From positions 3,286,001 to 3,350,000 of the forward strand of contig NZ_JACCFM010000001.1 of the NCBI RefSeq assembly GCF_013410665.1: a DNA stretch of 64,000 bases, read 5' to 3'. The DNA comes from Leifsonia psychrotolerans. GTDB lineage: Bacteria > Actinomycetota > Actinomycetes > Actinomycetales > Microbacteriaceae. This document shows, one piece after another, positions 41,250 to 51,052 of this stretch; position 1 is the stretch's first letter, and each line of letters starts with the position of its first letter. A program made the position numbers and the translations under genes. The notes under the pieces are model-generated. The model did no database searches, was not told the origin of the DNA, and saw nothing but the letters and a program-made list of their open reading frames with translations.

Positions 41250-42212
41250 GTGAGCGCAACCCCCGGAACTGGCAAGGCCCTCGTCACCCTGCAGTTTCTC
41301 GGCATGGGACTCACCTGGGGCGCCAGTTTTCTGTTCATAAAGATTGCGCTCGACGGGGTGAGTTTCGGGCAGGTGGCGTGGTCGCGGTTGGTGCTCGGCG
41401 GTCTGACGCTCGGAGTGGTTGTGCTCGTCGTTCGCCCACGAGTCAACGGCGGACCGGTCCTGCCGCGTGAGCCCATCGTCTGGCTGCATTTTCTCGTGAT
41501 CGCGATCACCGGGTGTGTCATTCCGTACCTCCTCTTTGCCTGGGCCGAGCAATACGTGTCGTCGAGCCTCGCGAGCATCTACAACGCGGTGACGCCGATC
41601 ATGACCGCGGTGTTGGCGACATTCGCGTTTCGCGTCGAGAAGCTCGGTCGCGGTCAGATCCTCGGGGTGTTCGTCGGTGTCGTCGGGGTTGTTGTGATCA
41701 TCGCGCCCTGGCAGTACGCCACTGTGACGGGCGACTTCTGGGGGCAAATCGCGTGCCTGGCCGCATCCGCCAGCTATGGCTTCACCTTTGGGTATACGCG
41801 TAAATTCCTCAGCGGCAGACCCATCGCGGGGAGCACCTTCGCCTTCTTGAATATCGGCGTGGCCGGCGCGATCATGCTTCTGCTCACACCGGTGATTGCC
41901 GGGCAACCCGTCACGCTCAGTCTGCCCATCGTGTTCGGTCTGCTCGCCCTCGGCTGCCTCGGGACCGGTGTCGTCTACATCTGGAACATCAACGTTCTGC
42001 GCGCCTGGGGGCCCACGAGTGTGTCGACCGTGACCTATATCACCCCGATCGTGGGTGTGGTGCTCGGGGTGCTGGTGCTCTCCGAGACCTTCTCGTGGCA
42101 TGAGCCGGTCGGGGCGGCGTTCGTGCTCGTCGGAATTCTGCTCGCGCAGAAGCGGTTGACGCTGGGGCGGTTCGGTGCGCGAACGACGGATGCCGTGGGC
42201 GAGAGGCTGTAG
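41250..42212 (+). CDS. DMT-superfamily (EamA) transporter
   Basis: 320 residues, ten predicted helices arranged as two EamA repeats. Typical pieces are G-L-T-W-G-A-S-F-L-F-I-K-I-A-L, P-Y-L-L-F-A-W-A-E-Q-Y-V, A-S-I-Y-N-A-V-T-P-I and, in the second half, P-T-S-V-S-T-V-T-Y-I-T-P-I-V-G-V-V-L-G. GTG start with TACTGT 6 nt upstream, so probably leaderless. Family members export amino acids or metabolites; the substrate is not evident. Confidence 0.86.
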   Translation: MSATPGTGKALVTLQFLGMGLTWGASFLFIKIALDGVSFGQVAWSRLVLGGLTLGVVVLVVRPRVNGGPVLPREPIVWLHFLVIAITGCVIPYLLFAWAEQYVSSSLASIYNAVTPIMTAVLATFAFRVEKLGRGQILGVFVGVVGVVVIIAPWQYATVTGDFWGQIACLAASASYGFTFGYTRKFLSGRPIAGSTFAFLNIGVAGAIMLLLTPVIAGQPVTLSLPIVFGLLALGCLGTGVVYIWNINVLRAWGPTSVSTVTYITPIVGVVLGVLVLSETFSWHEPVGAAFVLVGILLAQKRLTLGRFGARTTDAVGERL

Positions 42213-42293
42213 CCGGCTGAACGGTGTCGGTGAGTGTCATGAAACGGCTGTGTGGATGAAGCCGTGATTCCGCCGCTGCATTATCGTCAGACT

Positions 42294-42857
42294 ATGACCG
42301 CACACGAGAACATCCCCGCCGATGACGCCCAGGCAGTTCTCGATGACCTGAACGAGTTTCGTCAGAGTATCGACAACATCGACGCCGCACTCATCCATTT
42401 GCTGGCCGAGCGGTTCAAATGCACGCAGAAAGTGGGCAAGCTGAAGGCCGAGCATGGTCTGCCGGCCTCTGATCCGGGTCGCGAAGCGCGCCAGATTCAG
42501 CGGTTGCGCGCGCTCGCCGAGGGTGCGCACCTCGATCCGGCGTTTGCCGAAAAGTGGTTCAACTTCGTCGTGGCCGAAGTGATCCACCACCACGTGAAAC
42601 TTGCGACGCCTGCGACTGCACCTGCACCTGCACCTGCGCTTGCGGCTGCGACTCCTGCGGCTGCGGCTGCGCCTACGCCTGCGTCGGGGCCCACTCCCGG
42701 CGACCGTCGTGCCACGGTCGCGCTGCCTGCTCACACCGCTGTGGCTCCCGTACATCCGAATCCCGTGCACTCTGATCCGGCGCATCCGAATCCAGCCCCG
42801 GCGACTCCCGCCGGCGCGGCTCGGCCGAAGCCCTCACCGACGCGTCCGTCGGCATGA
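42294..42857 (+). CDS. Chorismate mutase, AroQ type, with long Ala/Pro tail
   Basis: ATG 42294, 6 nt after TATCGT (leaderless pattern), is preferred over the in-frame ATG at 42252. The 187-residue product begins with an AroQ domain (about 15-100). Active-site residues are in register with the E. coli enzyme: Arg23, Arg40 and Lys51, plus G-R-E-A-R-Q-I-Q-R. It converts chorismate to prephenate for Phe/Tyr synthesis. Residues about 103-187 are an Ala/Pro/Thr low-complexity tail that is not part of the family and is encoded by short CCTGCGACTGCA-type repeats. The next gene overlaps by 4 nt. Confidence 0.83.
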   Translation: MTAHENIPADDAQAVLDDLNEFRQSIDNIDAALIHLLAERFKCTQKVGKLKAEHGLPASDPGREARQIQRLRALAEGAHLDPAFAEKWFNFVVAEVIHHHVKLATPATAPAPAPALAAATPAAAAAPTPASGPTPGDRRATVALPAHTAVAPVHPNPVHSDPAHPNPAPATPAGAARPKPSPTRPSA

Positions 42858-43786
42858 GCTGGGATCCGGCGGTGCTGCCGTCGCAGGCAGGCAAGACGAT
42901 CGTCGTCACGGGGGCCAACGCAGGTCTCGGCTACTTCACGAGTGAGACACTTGCCCGCGCGGGGGCGCAGGTCGTGCTCGCCTGCCGGAATCCGATCAAG
43001 GCGGATGCCGCCGCCACAGCAATCCGCGGCCGGGTGCCCGGCGCCGTCGTGTCGACCCTGTCGCTTGACACCGCCGATCTCGAATCGGTCCGTCGCGCCG
43101 CCGCCGAGCTGAACGAGCTGCCGCGCATCGACGCGCTGATTCTGAACGCCGGAATCGTGCACCCCCCGAAGGACCGGGAAGTGAGCCTCGACGGCAACGA
43201 GCTCGTTCTCGCTACCAACTATCTCGGACACTTCGCTCTCGCAGCGCAGACGCTCCCGGTGCTGCAACGCACGCCGGGCAGCCGCGTGATCCCCGTGGGC
43301 TCACTGATCACGCGCCTGATGGATTCGGCACTGACCGACCTGCAGCTTGAAACTCGCTACAACTCTGCGACGGCCTACGCGCAGTCCAAGATCGCGATGC
43401 AGGTGTTCGGCTTCGAGCTCGACCGGCGCCTGCGCGCGGCCGGGCTCGGCGGGAGCGACGGCGTGCGCAGCGTGGTCGCGCACCCGGGGTATTCGATTTC
43501 GGGCCGCACCCCGGGCATTCGTGGGGTGAACGAGCCGGGGCTGATGAAACGCTTCGTCGACAACCTTCAAGCCCCGTTCACTCAGGGCAAGAATCGCGGC
43601 GCGTTCGCGATCGTGCGCGCCGCCGTTGACCCGGATGCCACGGGCGGTCAGTACTACGGCCCGCGGTTCGTGGTCAAAGGGCGGCCGGCGTTGCAGACTC
43701 CCACCCGCACGTCGACGGATCGTCGGGTCGCCGAGCGGCTCTGGACCGAGTCTGAGCAGATCACGGGGGTCACCTTCGCGCTGTAG
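42854..43786 (+). CDS. Short-chain dehydrogenase/reductase, retinol-dehydrogenase-like
   Basis: 310 residues with a Rossmann N-terminus T-G-A-N-A-G-L-G (about 19-26), L-N-A-G-I-V (about 97), and the catalytic Y-A-Q-S-K (about 176-180). It follows the layout of WW-domain oxidoreductase/retinol dehydrogenase-like SDRs that act on lipophilic alcohols or carbonyls with NADP(H). Starts at ATG overlapping the chorismate mutase stop, so it is co-transcribed; a functional link is not obvious. Confidence 0.83.
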   Translation: MSWDPAVLPSQAGKTIVVTGANAGLGYFTSETLARAGAQVVLACRNPIKADAAATAIRGRVPGAVVSTLSLDTADLESVRRAAAELNELPRIDALILNAGIVHPPKDREVSLDGNELVLATNYLGHFALAAQTLPVLQRTPGSRVIPVGSLITRLMDSALTDLQLETRYNSATAYAQSKIAMQVFGFELDRRLRAAGLGGSDGVRSVVAHPGYSISGRTPGIRGVNEPGLMKRFVDNLQAPFTQGKNRGAFAIVRAAVDPDATGGQYYGPRFVVKGRPALQTPTRTSTDRRVAERLWTESEQITGVTFAL

Positions 43787-43811
43787 CGGCGGGCGTGGTC
43801 GGATGCTCCCC

Positions 43812-43869
43812 TACTATTGAGCATATGCGCACATAGCGCAACGCCCGTGCATATGTTGCAACACGCACA
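43812..43869 (+). promoter_or_regulatory. D-aminoacylase promoter with IclR-like operator
   Basis: -10-like TACTAT (43812-43817), followed by two imperfect palindromes, one around GCATATGCGC and one GTGCATATGTTGCAACA (43847-43863). The 12-mer GCATATGTTGCA (43849-43860) occurs again in reverse at 63164-63175, in front of iclR and the PfkB kinase. Confidence 0.6.
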
Positions 43870-43907
43870 GGGCTGGCTCCTGCTCGACCAGAGAATGGCG
43901 TGGAACG

Positions 43908-45497
43908 ATGGCTGCTTCTGTTGCGGAACCCCGGCGCGTGCTGCGTCACGCCCTGGTTGTCGACGGCGGCGGGGGAAGCCCGCGCGCCGCCGACCTCGCC
44001 ATCCGTGGCAGCGTGATCGAGCAGATCGGGGAGGTTGCGGCCCAGCCCGGCGACATCGACCACGACGTCAACGGTCGCCTGCTCATGCCGGGCTTCATCG
44101 ATGCGCACTCGCACACCGACGCGCTGCTCTTTGATGAGGACGTGCAACTCGCCCAGCTGCGCCAGGGCGTCACGACGGTGATCGGAGGCCAAGACGGGGT
44201 CTCATTCGCACCGGGCGACGGACGCTACGCGAGCGAGTATTTCGCCGCGATCAACGGTGAGCACCCCCGCTATCGGGGCGACACAGTGGCGGATCTGCTT
44301 GCGACATTCGATCACACGACCCGCCTCAACTTCGCGTACCTCGTGCCGGCTGGCACGGTTCGGAATGAAGTGATGGGACGCGACACCAGCCCGGCCACCG
44401 CCGAGCAGCTGCGACGGATGCGTCAGCTTGTCGCCACGGGTTTGCAGCACGGAGCGGTCGGTCTGTCCAGCGGCCTCGACTATGTGCCCGGGATCTTCGC
44501 CGACACCGCCGAGCTTGCGGCATTGGCCGAGCCCGTTGCGCAGGCCGGTGCTGTCTACGTGAGTCATATGCGGGGAGGGTACGAGGCGAATTCGGCCGAG
44601 GGAACGAACGAAATCGCGCGGATCTGCGCGCAGTCGGGGGTGACCGCACATATCTCGCATTTTCATGCCGAGGCCGACACTCTGCTGCCTTTGCTCGCCG
44701 AGTTGCAGGAGGCCGGCCACGACGTGAGCTTCGACGCGTACCCGTACACACGCGGATGCACCCTGCTCGCCATGCCTCTCCTTCCGCCCGAACTCTCGGT
44801 GCGGCCCGCCGCCGAGATCCTCGAAGCGTTGTCGTCTCCCACCCGGCGTGAGGCACTGCGCACTGACTGGTTTCCCCAGGTCGCGCTGAAGCCCAGCCTC
44901 GGTCCGCTCTGGCCCGAGATGATCACACTCGGCCACATCGCAGCTCCGGACTTCGGATGGGCCCACGGACTGACTCTCGCTGCGGCAGCCGAAAAGTCTG
45001 GGCAGGATGCCATCGATTTTGCTCTCGACGTGCTGATCGCCTCGCGCCTCGAGGTGAATGCGGTGATGGCGGTGCGCTTCGAACGTTCGGTGGCCGAGCT
45101 CGGCCGCATTATTGCAAGCACCAGCCTCCTGGGCGGCTCCGACGGAATTTTCGTCGGAGCGCATCCGCATCCGCGTGCCCGGGGAACGTTTGCCCGCTAT
45201 CTGCGCGAGTACGTGCGGGAGCACGGCTTTCTGAGCTGGGAGTCGGCTGCCGTGCAGCTCGCGGCCCGGCCGGCCGAGCGGTTCAGCCTCGGTCGGCGCG
45301 GGCAACTGCGGGAGGGGTGGCTGGCGGATGTCATTGTCGTCGACCCGAAGCGGGTCACGGATGCGGCAACCTACGAGAATCCGCTGCGGGTAGCCACTGG
45401 CATCGACGACGTGTTCGTCGCCGGGGAACCGGTGCTCCACGGTGGCCGTCTCACGGCGGCCTTGCCCGGCCGGGGTCTGCGGCGCGCGACCTCCTGA
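43908..45497 (+). CDS. N-acyl-D-amino-acid deacylase (D-aminoacylase)
   Basis: A 529-residue amidohydrolase-superfamily enzyme. The metal-binding start G-F-I-D-A-H-S-H-T-D is near residues 62-71. Other landmarks are S-S-G-L-D-Y-V-P-G, S-H-M-R-G-G-Y, T-A-H-I-S-H-F-H and the late loop S-D-G-I-F-V-G-A-H-P-H-P-R-A-R-G-T-F-A-R, which matches D-aminoacylase/dihydroorotase-like family members. It hydrolyses N-acyl-D-amino acids to the D-amino acid and a carboxylate. The shared operator with iclR/PfkB suggests it is part of that regulon. Confidence 0.85.
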   Translation: MAASVAEPRRVLRHALVVDGGGGSPRAADLAIRGSVIEQIGEVAAQPGDIDHDVNGRLLMPGFIDAHSHTDALLFDEDVQLAQLRQGVTTVIGGQDGVSFAPGDGRYASEYFAAINGEHPRYRGDTVADLLATFDHTTRLNFAYLVPAGTVRNEVMGRDTSPATAEQLRRMRQLVATGLQHGAVGLSSGLDYVPGIFADTAELAALAEPVAQAGAVYVSHMRGGYEANSAEGTNEIARICAQSGVTAHISHFHAEADTLLPLLAELQEAGHDVSFDAYPYTRGCTLLAMPLLPPELSVRPAAEILEALSSPTRREALRTDWFPQVALKPSLGPLWPEMITLGHIAAPDFGWAHGLTLAAAAEKSGQDAIDFALDVLIASRLEVNAVMAVRFERSVAELGRIIASTSLLGGSDGIFVGAHPHPRARGTFARYLREYVREHGFLSWESAAVQLAARPAERFSLGRRGQLREGWLADVIVVDPKRVTDAATYENPLRVATGIDDVFVAGEPVLHGGRLTAALPGRGLRRATS

Positions 45498-45537
45498 TAA
45501 GCCGGGTGCGGCGGCGGCGCCCGCGCGGGAAAGTGAA

Positions 45538-45567
45538 ATGGCCGCCCACCCAACGGTGAGCGGCCAT
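45538..45567. terminator. Convergent terminator between D-aminoacylase and purL
   Basis: ATGGCCGC / GCGGCCAT 8-bp arms with a 14-nt loop; in the purL direction it is followed by a T-rich TTTCACTTT. Confidence 0.6.
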
Positions 45568-45589
45568 CCATGGGGATGCGGACGGGCCG

Positions 45590-47899
45590 TTAGGCGCCGA
45601 CCGTCGGGCCGAAGTGCGCCGGCAGCGTGCCGCGGTGACGGGCGCGCAGGTCATCGAGAGTGATCGTGAACTGGTCCTGGATCTCGAGGCCCGGCGCCGT
45701 GGCATCCGTGACTCCGATGCGCAGCACCGGGTAGTTGCGTCCTTCGCAGAGGCCGAGGAACTTCACGTCGTCTTCACGCGGCACCGACACGATGACCCGG
45801 CCGGCCGACTCCGAGAAGAGGGCGGTCGCCGCGTCGATACCGTCGCGCTCACAGATGTCGCCGAGCCAGACGCGGGCGCCAACGCCGAAGCGCATCACCG
45901 ATTCGGCGAGGGTCTGGGCCAGGCCGCCCTCGCTGAGGTCGTGCGCGCTGTCGATGAGCGAACCCTGGCTGGCCGAATGCAACAGGCCGGCCAGCGTGGC
46001 CTCACCCGCGAGGTCGACCACCGGCGGACGGCCACCGAGGTGGTCGTGCACGACGCCGGCCCAGGCCGATCCGTCGAGCTCTTCGCGCGTGATGCCGAGC
46101 AGGTAGATGTTGTGTCCGTCGTCCTGCCAGCCACTCGGCACGCGCCGTGCGACGTCGTCGATCACGCCGAGCACGGCGATCACCGGCGTCGGGTGGATCG
46201 GCACGTCACCGGTCTGGTTGTAGAAGGAGACGTTACCGCCCGTGACGGGGATCTCAAGCGCGAGGCATCCGTCGGAGAGACCCTCGACGGTCTGGCTGAA
46301 CTGCCACATGACCTCGGGGTTCTCGGGTGAACCGAAGTTCAGGCAGTCGCTGATGCCGACGGGCACGGCGCCGGTCGCTGCGACGTTGCGGTAGGCCTCG
46401 GCCAGGGCCAACTGCGCACCGCGGTACGGGTCGAGCTGGCAGTAGCGACCGTTGGCATCTGTCGCGACGGCGAAGCCGAGACCCGACTCTTCGTCGATGC
46501 GAATCATGCCGCCGTCGTCGGGGAACGACAGCGCCGTGTTGCCCATCACATAGTGGTCGTACTGGTCGGTGATCCAACTCGGGTCGGCCAGGTTCGGTGA
46601 GCCGAGCAGGGCAAGGAACTGCTCGCGCAGAGTCTCGGCGTCGGTGGCGCGGGGAAGAGCGGATGCCGAGTCGGCCTGCAGCGCGTCGATCCAGGTGGGG
46701 TAGGCGACCGGACGGTCGTAAACTGGCCCGTCGACGGCGACGGTGCGCGGGTCGACGTTGACGATCTCTTCGCCGTGCCAGTTGATGATCAGGCGGCCGG
46801 AGTCAGTGACCTCACCGAGCACACTGGTCTCGACGTCCCACTTGTCGGTCACGGCGAGGAAGCCGTCAAGCTTCTCGGGCGTCACGATGGCCATCATGCG
46901 CTCCTGGCTTTCGGACATCAGGATCTCTTCGGCGGTGAGCGTGGGGTCGCGCAGCAGCACCTTTTCAAGTTCGATGAACATGCCGCCGTCGCCGTTGGAG
47001 GCCAGCTCGCTCGTTGCGCAGGAGATGCCGGCGGCACCGAGGTCTTGAATGCCCTCGACGAGCTTCTCGCGGTAAAGCTCGAGACAGCACTCGATCAGCA
47101 CCTTTTCGGCGAACGGGTCGCCGACCTGCACGGCCGGACGCTTGGTCGGGCCACCATCACTGAAGGTGTCGGAGGCCAGAATGGAGGCGCCGCCGATACC
47201 GTCGCCGCCCGTGCGCGCACCGAAGAGAACGACCTTGTTGCCGGCACCCGTGGCGTTGGCCAGGTGCAGATCTTCGTGGCGCAGTACGCCCACCGAGAGG
47301 GCGTTGACGAGGGGGTTGGCCTGGTAGACCGAGTCGAAGACCGTCTCGCCGCCGATGTTGGGCAGGCCGAGACAGTTGCCGTACGCCGAGATGCCGGCGA
47401 CGACGCCGTGTACGACGCGTGCGGTGTCGGGATGGTCGATGGCGCCGAAGCGCAGGGCATCCATCACCGCGACCGGACGGGCGCCCATCGAGATAATGTC
47501 GCGCACGATGCCGCCGACGCCGGTTGCGGCGCCCTGGAACGGCTCAATGTAAGAGGGGTGGTTGTGGCTTTCGATCTTGAAGGTGACGGCCCAGCCCTCG
47601 CCCACGTCGAGAACGCCGGCGTTCTCGCCCATGCCGACCATCAGGTTCTTCTTCATGGCCGGAGTGACCTTCTGGCCGAATTGGCGCAGATAGTTCTTCG
47701 AGCTCTTGTAGGAGCAGTGCTCGCTCCACATCACCGAGTACATGGCGAGTTCGCCGCTCGTGGGGCGGCGGCCCAGAATTTCGCGGATCATCGCGTACTC
47801 GTCGGACTTGAGGCCGAGAGCATCGTACGGCTGCTCTTTCTCAGGCGTGGCGATCGCGTTGGATACGGTGTCGGCTGCGGGTCGGACGGCTACGGTCAC
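45590..47899 (-). CDS. purL: Phosphoribosylformylglycinamidine synthase subunit PurL
   Basis: 769 residues, the small PurL of the three-subunit PurS/PurL/PurQ system. Recognisable segments: E-H-C-S-Y-K-S-S (about 60), [21 protein letters not shown] (about 110-130), [13 protein letters not shown] and the duplicated AIRS-like half with D-L-S-E-G-G-L-A. It makes FGAM from FGAR, ATP and PurQ-derived ammonia. GTG start with AAGGAG upstream; -10 TAGAAT at 47944-47939. PurQ and PurS are 13 kb away at 60845-61809. Confidence 0.95.
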   Translation of the reverse strand: MTVAVRPAADTVSNAIATPEKEQPYDALGLKSDEYAMIREILGRRPTSGELAMYSVMWSEHCSYKSSKNYLRQFGQKVTPAMKKNLMVGMGENAGVLDVGEGWAVTFKIESHNHPSYIEPFQGAATGVGGIVRDIISMGARPVAVMDALRFGAIDHPDTARVVHGVVAGISAYGNCLGLPNIGGETVFDSVYQANPLVNALSVGVLRHEDLHLANATGAGNKVVLFGARTGGDGIGGASILASDTFSDGGPTKRPAVQVGDPFAEKVLIECCLELYREKLVEGIQDLGAAGISCATSELASNGDGGMFIELEKVLLRDPTLTAEEILMSESQERMMAIVTPEKLDGFLAVTDKWDVETSVLGEVTDSGRLIINWHGEEIVNVDPRTVAVDGPVYDRPVAYPTWIDALQADSASALPRATDAETLREQFLALLGSPNLADPSWITDQYDHYVMGNTALSFPDDGGMIRIDEESGLGFAVATDANGRYCQLDPYRGAQLALAEAYRNVAATGAVPVGISDCLNFGSPENPEVMWQFSQTVEGLSDGCLALEIPVTGGNVSFYNQTGDVPIHPTPVIAVLGVIDDVARRVPSGWQDDGHNIYLLGITREELDGSAWAGVVHDHLGGRPPVVDLAGEATLAGLLHSASQGSLIDSAHDLSEGGLAQTLAESVMRFGVGARVWLGDICERDGIDAATALFSESAGRVIVSVPREDDVKFLGLCEGRNYPVLRIGVTDATAPGLEIQDQFTITLDDLRARHRGTLPAHFGPTVGA

Positions 47900-47993
47900 G
47901 CGGCATGGCTCCTTGAAAGTGGCGGGAATGCACTTGACATTCTACCGCCAGACGGATGCCGCACGGCCGGGCCCGATCTCGACCCTCACCCCG

Positions 47994-48054
47994 CGCGAGA
48001 GTGCAGTTGTTGTTGCCTCGCGCGCGCCGAAGCAACAACAACTGCACTCTCGCG
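47994..48054. repeat. Perfect 23-bp inverted repeat, palindrome family B
   Basis: Arms 47994-48016 and 48032-48054 are perfect complements (core CGAGAGTGCAGTTGTTG) around a GC-rich 15-nt loop. It lies between the divergent starts of purL and the alarmone synthetase, so it is not simply a terminator. A second copy of the family is at 56064-56124. Confidence 0.9.
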
Positions 48055-48153
48055 GAGGCGGAGGCGGAGGCGGAGCCGGCGGGGAAGGGGCGGCGGACCC
48101 GGTGGGTGATTGGTTATAAGGGAAAGGACAGCTTGCGATGGAAGGGTTAACTC

Positions 48154-48960
48154 ATGCACGAAAGCGCCGACAGCCATGTTCCCCCGGATCTTGAAGAACT
48201 CGTCAGGGTACGTCAGGAATTTGAAGGGCTTATGCTCCGTTACAAGTTCGGCATCGACGAGATGATGACGAAAATCAACATTCTCAAGGAAGAATTCGCC
48301 CACCTCCACGCCTACACGCCGATCGAGCATGTCGAATCTCGGTTGAAGAGCCCGGAGAGCATTCTGAAGAAGGCCGTGCGCAAGGGGGCAACGGAGTCGA
48401 TCGACGACCTTGCCGCTCGGCTGCATGACATCGCCGGCATCCGGATCACGTGCAGTTTCATTTCTGACACCTATCGCGTCTATGAGATGCTGGCCGCCCA
48501 GCATGACGTGAGCGTCGTCGAGGTGCGCGACTACATCAAAGCGCCCAAGGCGAACGGGTACCAAAGCCTGCACATGATCGTGGAAGTGCCGGTTTTTCTC
48601 TCGGCCACCACACACCTGGTGAAGGTGGAGGTGCAGATCCGCACTATCGCGATGGACTTCTGGGCGAGCCTGGAGCACAAGATCTACTACAAGTACGACG
48701 GCGCGGTTCCGCAGGCGTTACTCGACAAACTCCGCGATGCGGCAGAAACCGCGAGCCGACTCGATCTCACCATGGAGCACCTGCATGACGATGTCTTGGC
48801 GCTCGACGCCGAGAACGACACCTTCGACGACCCACGACAGGAGCGCCGGTACGATCTGCCCGACAGCATTCTGCGCCTGTTCTGGCCCGAGTCTGCGCTC
48901 AACCCGTCTCGACCGGCTGAGCCGATGACGGATGCCGGCTGGGCTCCGGTTCAGATCTAG
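48154..48960 (+). CDS. Small alarmone synthetase, RelA/SpoT nucleotidyltransferase domain
   Basis: 268 residues. A single RelA_SpoT synthetase domain (about 45-185) carries I-D-D-L-A-A-R-L-H-D-I-A-G-I-R-I-T, Y-I-K-A-P-K-A-N-G-Y-Q-S-L-H and V-E-V-Q-I-R-T-I-A-M-D-F-W-A-S-L-E-H, the hallmark synthetase motifs. There is no HD hydrolase, TGS or ACT domain, so it is of the RelQ/YjbM type that makes (p)ppGpp from GTP/GDP and ATP. An N-terminal helix and an acidic C-terminal tail flank it. GGAAGGG before the ATG. Confidence 0.87.
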   Translation: MHESADSHVPPDLEELVRVRQEFEGLMLRYKFGIDEMMTKINILKEEFAHLHAYTPIEHVESRLKSPESILKKAVRKGATESIDDLAARLHDIAGIRITCSFISDTYRVYEMLAAQHDVSVVEVRDYIKAPKANGYQSLHMIVEVPVFLSATTHLVKVEVQIRTIAMDFWASLEHKIYYKYDGAVPQALLDKLRDAAETASRLDLTMEHLHDDVLALDAENDTFDDPRQERRYDLPDSILRLFWPESALNPSRPAEPMTDAGWAPVQI

Positions 48961-49178
48961 AACTCTCGGGGTCCGCGTCGAGAGTCAACGGCGGCCGGAT
49001 CGACATCCGAGTACAGCTAGCCCAACCAGCCGGTCAGGCCAAGCGCACGCCTGACTGACATCGCCAACGTTCACGCGCCGGTAACCGGGGAGTCGGCTGA
49101 GGTTGGTGCGCTCTGCCTAGCGTTGCCAAGCGAACACAGCAGTCGTTCCCTTGTTTACCGCAGCGTGAAAGGCATCCT

Positions 49179-50108
49179 ATGAAGCTCAGCATTACGACAG
49201 TGCTCGCCGCCGGGGCGGCGATGCTCCTCACCGCCGGTTTGGCATCGTGCGCCGCAAGCGCGGAGTCAAGCTCGGCCGCCGCCGGAGACGGAGCCACCGG
49301 CAGTTTCGCCGTGGATTCGAACACACTCGTCTTCGGTGTCGTGCCGGACTCGGTTGACACCGAGACCAACTATCAGCCGCTGATGGACTACATCGAACAG
49401 CAAACGGGCAAGACCGTGGAGTACCACGAGTCCACCGACTACGCGGCATTGATCGAAGCATCGATCGCCGGCAAGATCGACGTCGCCTCCTTCTCGGGCT
49501 TCACATATGTAACGGCGACCAACAATGGCGCGAAGCTCACACCGATCTCGTCGATCGTCACCGCAGAGGGCGAGGAACCCGGCTACTTCTCACAGGCCAT
49601 CGTGCCGGTGGGCAGCAGCATCGCCAGCATCGCCGACATGAAGGGCAAGAAGGTCTGCTTCGTTGACCCGTCGTCGACCTCGGGTTACCTCTTCCCGAGT
49701 TACAACCTGCTCGCCACGGGCATCGATCCGGAGCAGGACATCACCCCGGTGTTCGCGGGCAAGCACGACGTCAGCGTGCAGAAGGTCGGCGACGGCAAGG
49801 AGTGCGACGCCGGCTTCGCCGAAGACAGCGAGGTCGCCAAGAGCGACACGGTGAAGGTCATCGCCGAAACCAAGGTGCCCGGCGCCCCGATCGTGATGTC
49901 GACTACGCTGCCCGCCGAGCTGCAGACGCAGCTCACCGACGTGCTCGGCCAGGTCACCATCGACCAGATCATCACGGCCGGCATCACAAGCGCCGACACG
50001 GATGCCTTCCGCAGCGTCTTCTTCGCCACGGAACCGGTCGACGACGCTTATTACGACACCATTCGCGACATCTGCGCCAAGACCAACGCGGCTCAGTGCC
50101 AGAGCTAG
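49179..50108 (+). CDS. phnD: Phosphonate ABC transporter substrate-binding lipoprotein
   Basis: 309 residues; lipoprotein signal with L-A-S-C (Cys24). The PhnD-type core is V-F-G-V-V-P-D-S, Y-Q-P-L-M-D-Y-I-E-Q-Q-T-G, the ligand loop A-S-F-S-G-F-T-Y-V, and V-C-F-V-D-P-S-S-T-S-G-Y-L-F-P. It is the first gene of a five-gene run that ends in aminophosphonate-degrading enzymes. The 218 nt upstream include GTTCACG and GGTAACC direct elements that could be a PhoP-type box, but this is weak. Confidence 0.87.
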   Translation: MKLSITTVLAAGAAMLLTAGLASCAASAESSSAAAGDGATGSFAVDSNTLVFGVVPDSVDTETNYQPLMDYIEQQTGKTVEYHESTDYAALIEASIAGKIDVASFSGFTYVTATNNGAKLTPISSIVTAEGEEPGYFSQAIVPVGSSIASIADMKGKKVCFVDPSSTSGYLFPSYNLLATGIDPEQDITPVFAGKHDVSVQKVGDGKECDAGFAEDSEVAKSDTVKVIAETKVPGAPIVMSTTLPAELQTQLTDVLGQVTIDQIITAGITSADTDAFRSVFFATEPVDDAYYDTIRDICAKTNAAQCQS

Positions 50109-50158
50109 TCCCCTGCAGTACCCCGCGTTGACAGCGTGACCGTGAAAGTGGAGAGATC

Positions 50159-51052
50159 ATGAGCAGCAACCCGATCATCGACGTGACGCATGTCACCAAG
50201 ACCTTCGGTGAAACCACCGCACTGGCAGGCGCGAGCCTCACGGTGGACGCCGGTGAGATCGTGGTGTTGCTCGGCCTGTCCGGTTCCGGTAAGTCGACCC
50301 TGTTGCGGCACCTCGACGGACTCGAGGTGCCTACGAACGGGTCGGTCACCGTGCTCGGCGAGGAGGTGTCGTCCCTCACGGGACGGCGCCTTCGCGCATT
50401 GCGCGGTCGGGTCGGGTTCGTCTTTCAACAGTTCGAACTCGTGCCCTCGCTCACGGTGCTCGAAAACGTGCTGACCGGCGCACTCGGACGCCTCCGCGGC
50501 CCGAGACTCGGGCTCTGGAGCTACTCGTCGGCGCTCAAACTTGCCGCTCTCGGCCACCTCGATCGGGTGGGTTTGCTGGAACGCTCCTATCAGCGCGCCG
50601 ACACGCTTTCGGGTGGACAACAACAGCGCGTGGCCATCGCCCGGGCTCTGATGCAAGACCCCGAGATTCTGCTCGCCGACGAACCCGTTGCCTCGCTCGA
50701 CCCCGAGTCGAGCGCACAGGTGATGGCGCTGATCAGGCAGATCGCCGCAGAGTCGAACCTCACGGTTGTCTGCAGCCTGCACCAGGTGGATCTCGCGCTC
50801 TCATGGGGAGACCGTATCGTGGGCCTCCGACACGGTCAGGTCGTGCTCGACACCCCCACGACAAACCTGTCGAAGGCCGAGGTGATGGAGATCTACGGCC
50901 GGGTTGCCACCACGACAGTCGAACTCGAAGCGATTCATGCCGAGCTGAAGCCGGCCGAGCTGAAGCCGGCCGAGTTGCAATCGGCCGAGATCGACCCAGA
51001 CCTCGTGGCGGAAATCGGCGCCGTTTTCGCCACGGGGTCGTCGCTGCGATGA
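50159..51052 (+). CDS. phnC: Phosphonate ABC transporter ATP-binding protein
   Basis: 297 residues. Walker A G-L-S-G-S-G-K-S-T (about 40-48), Q-loop V-F-Q-Q-F, signature L-S-G-G-Q-Q-Q-R-V, Walker B I-L-L-A-D-E-P-V-A-S-L-D. A C-terminal extension carries E-L-K-P-A repeats from a 15-bp DNA repeat at about 50938-50985. The stop overlaps the next start by 4 nt. Confidence 0.88.
   Translation: MSSNPIIDVTHVTKTFGETTALAGASLTVDAGEIVVLLGLSGSGKSTLLRHLDGLEVPTNGSVTVLGEEVSSLTGRRLRALRGRVGFVFQQFELVPSLTVLENVLTGALGRLRGPRLGLWSYSSALKLAALGHLDRVGLLERSYQRADTLSGGQQQRVAIARALMQDPEILLADEPVASLDPESSAQVMALIRQIAAESNLTVVCSLHQVDLALSWGDRIVGLRHGQVVLDTPTTNLSKAEVMEIYGRVATTTVELEAIHAELKPAELKPAELQSAEIDPDLVAEIGAVFATGSSLR

Noticed and set aside
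49021..49140. PHO box upstream of phnD
   Set aside because: GTTCACG and GGTAACC elements are suggestive, but spacing and sequence do not match a clear direct-repeat PHO box well enough to annotate.
50803..51048. N-terminal extension of PhnE
   Set aside because: It lies inside phnC in another frame, while ATG 51049 overlaps the phnC stop in the usual coupled fashion.
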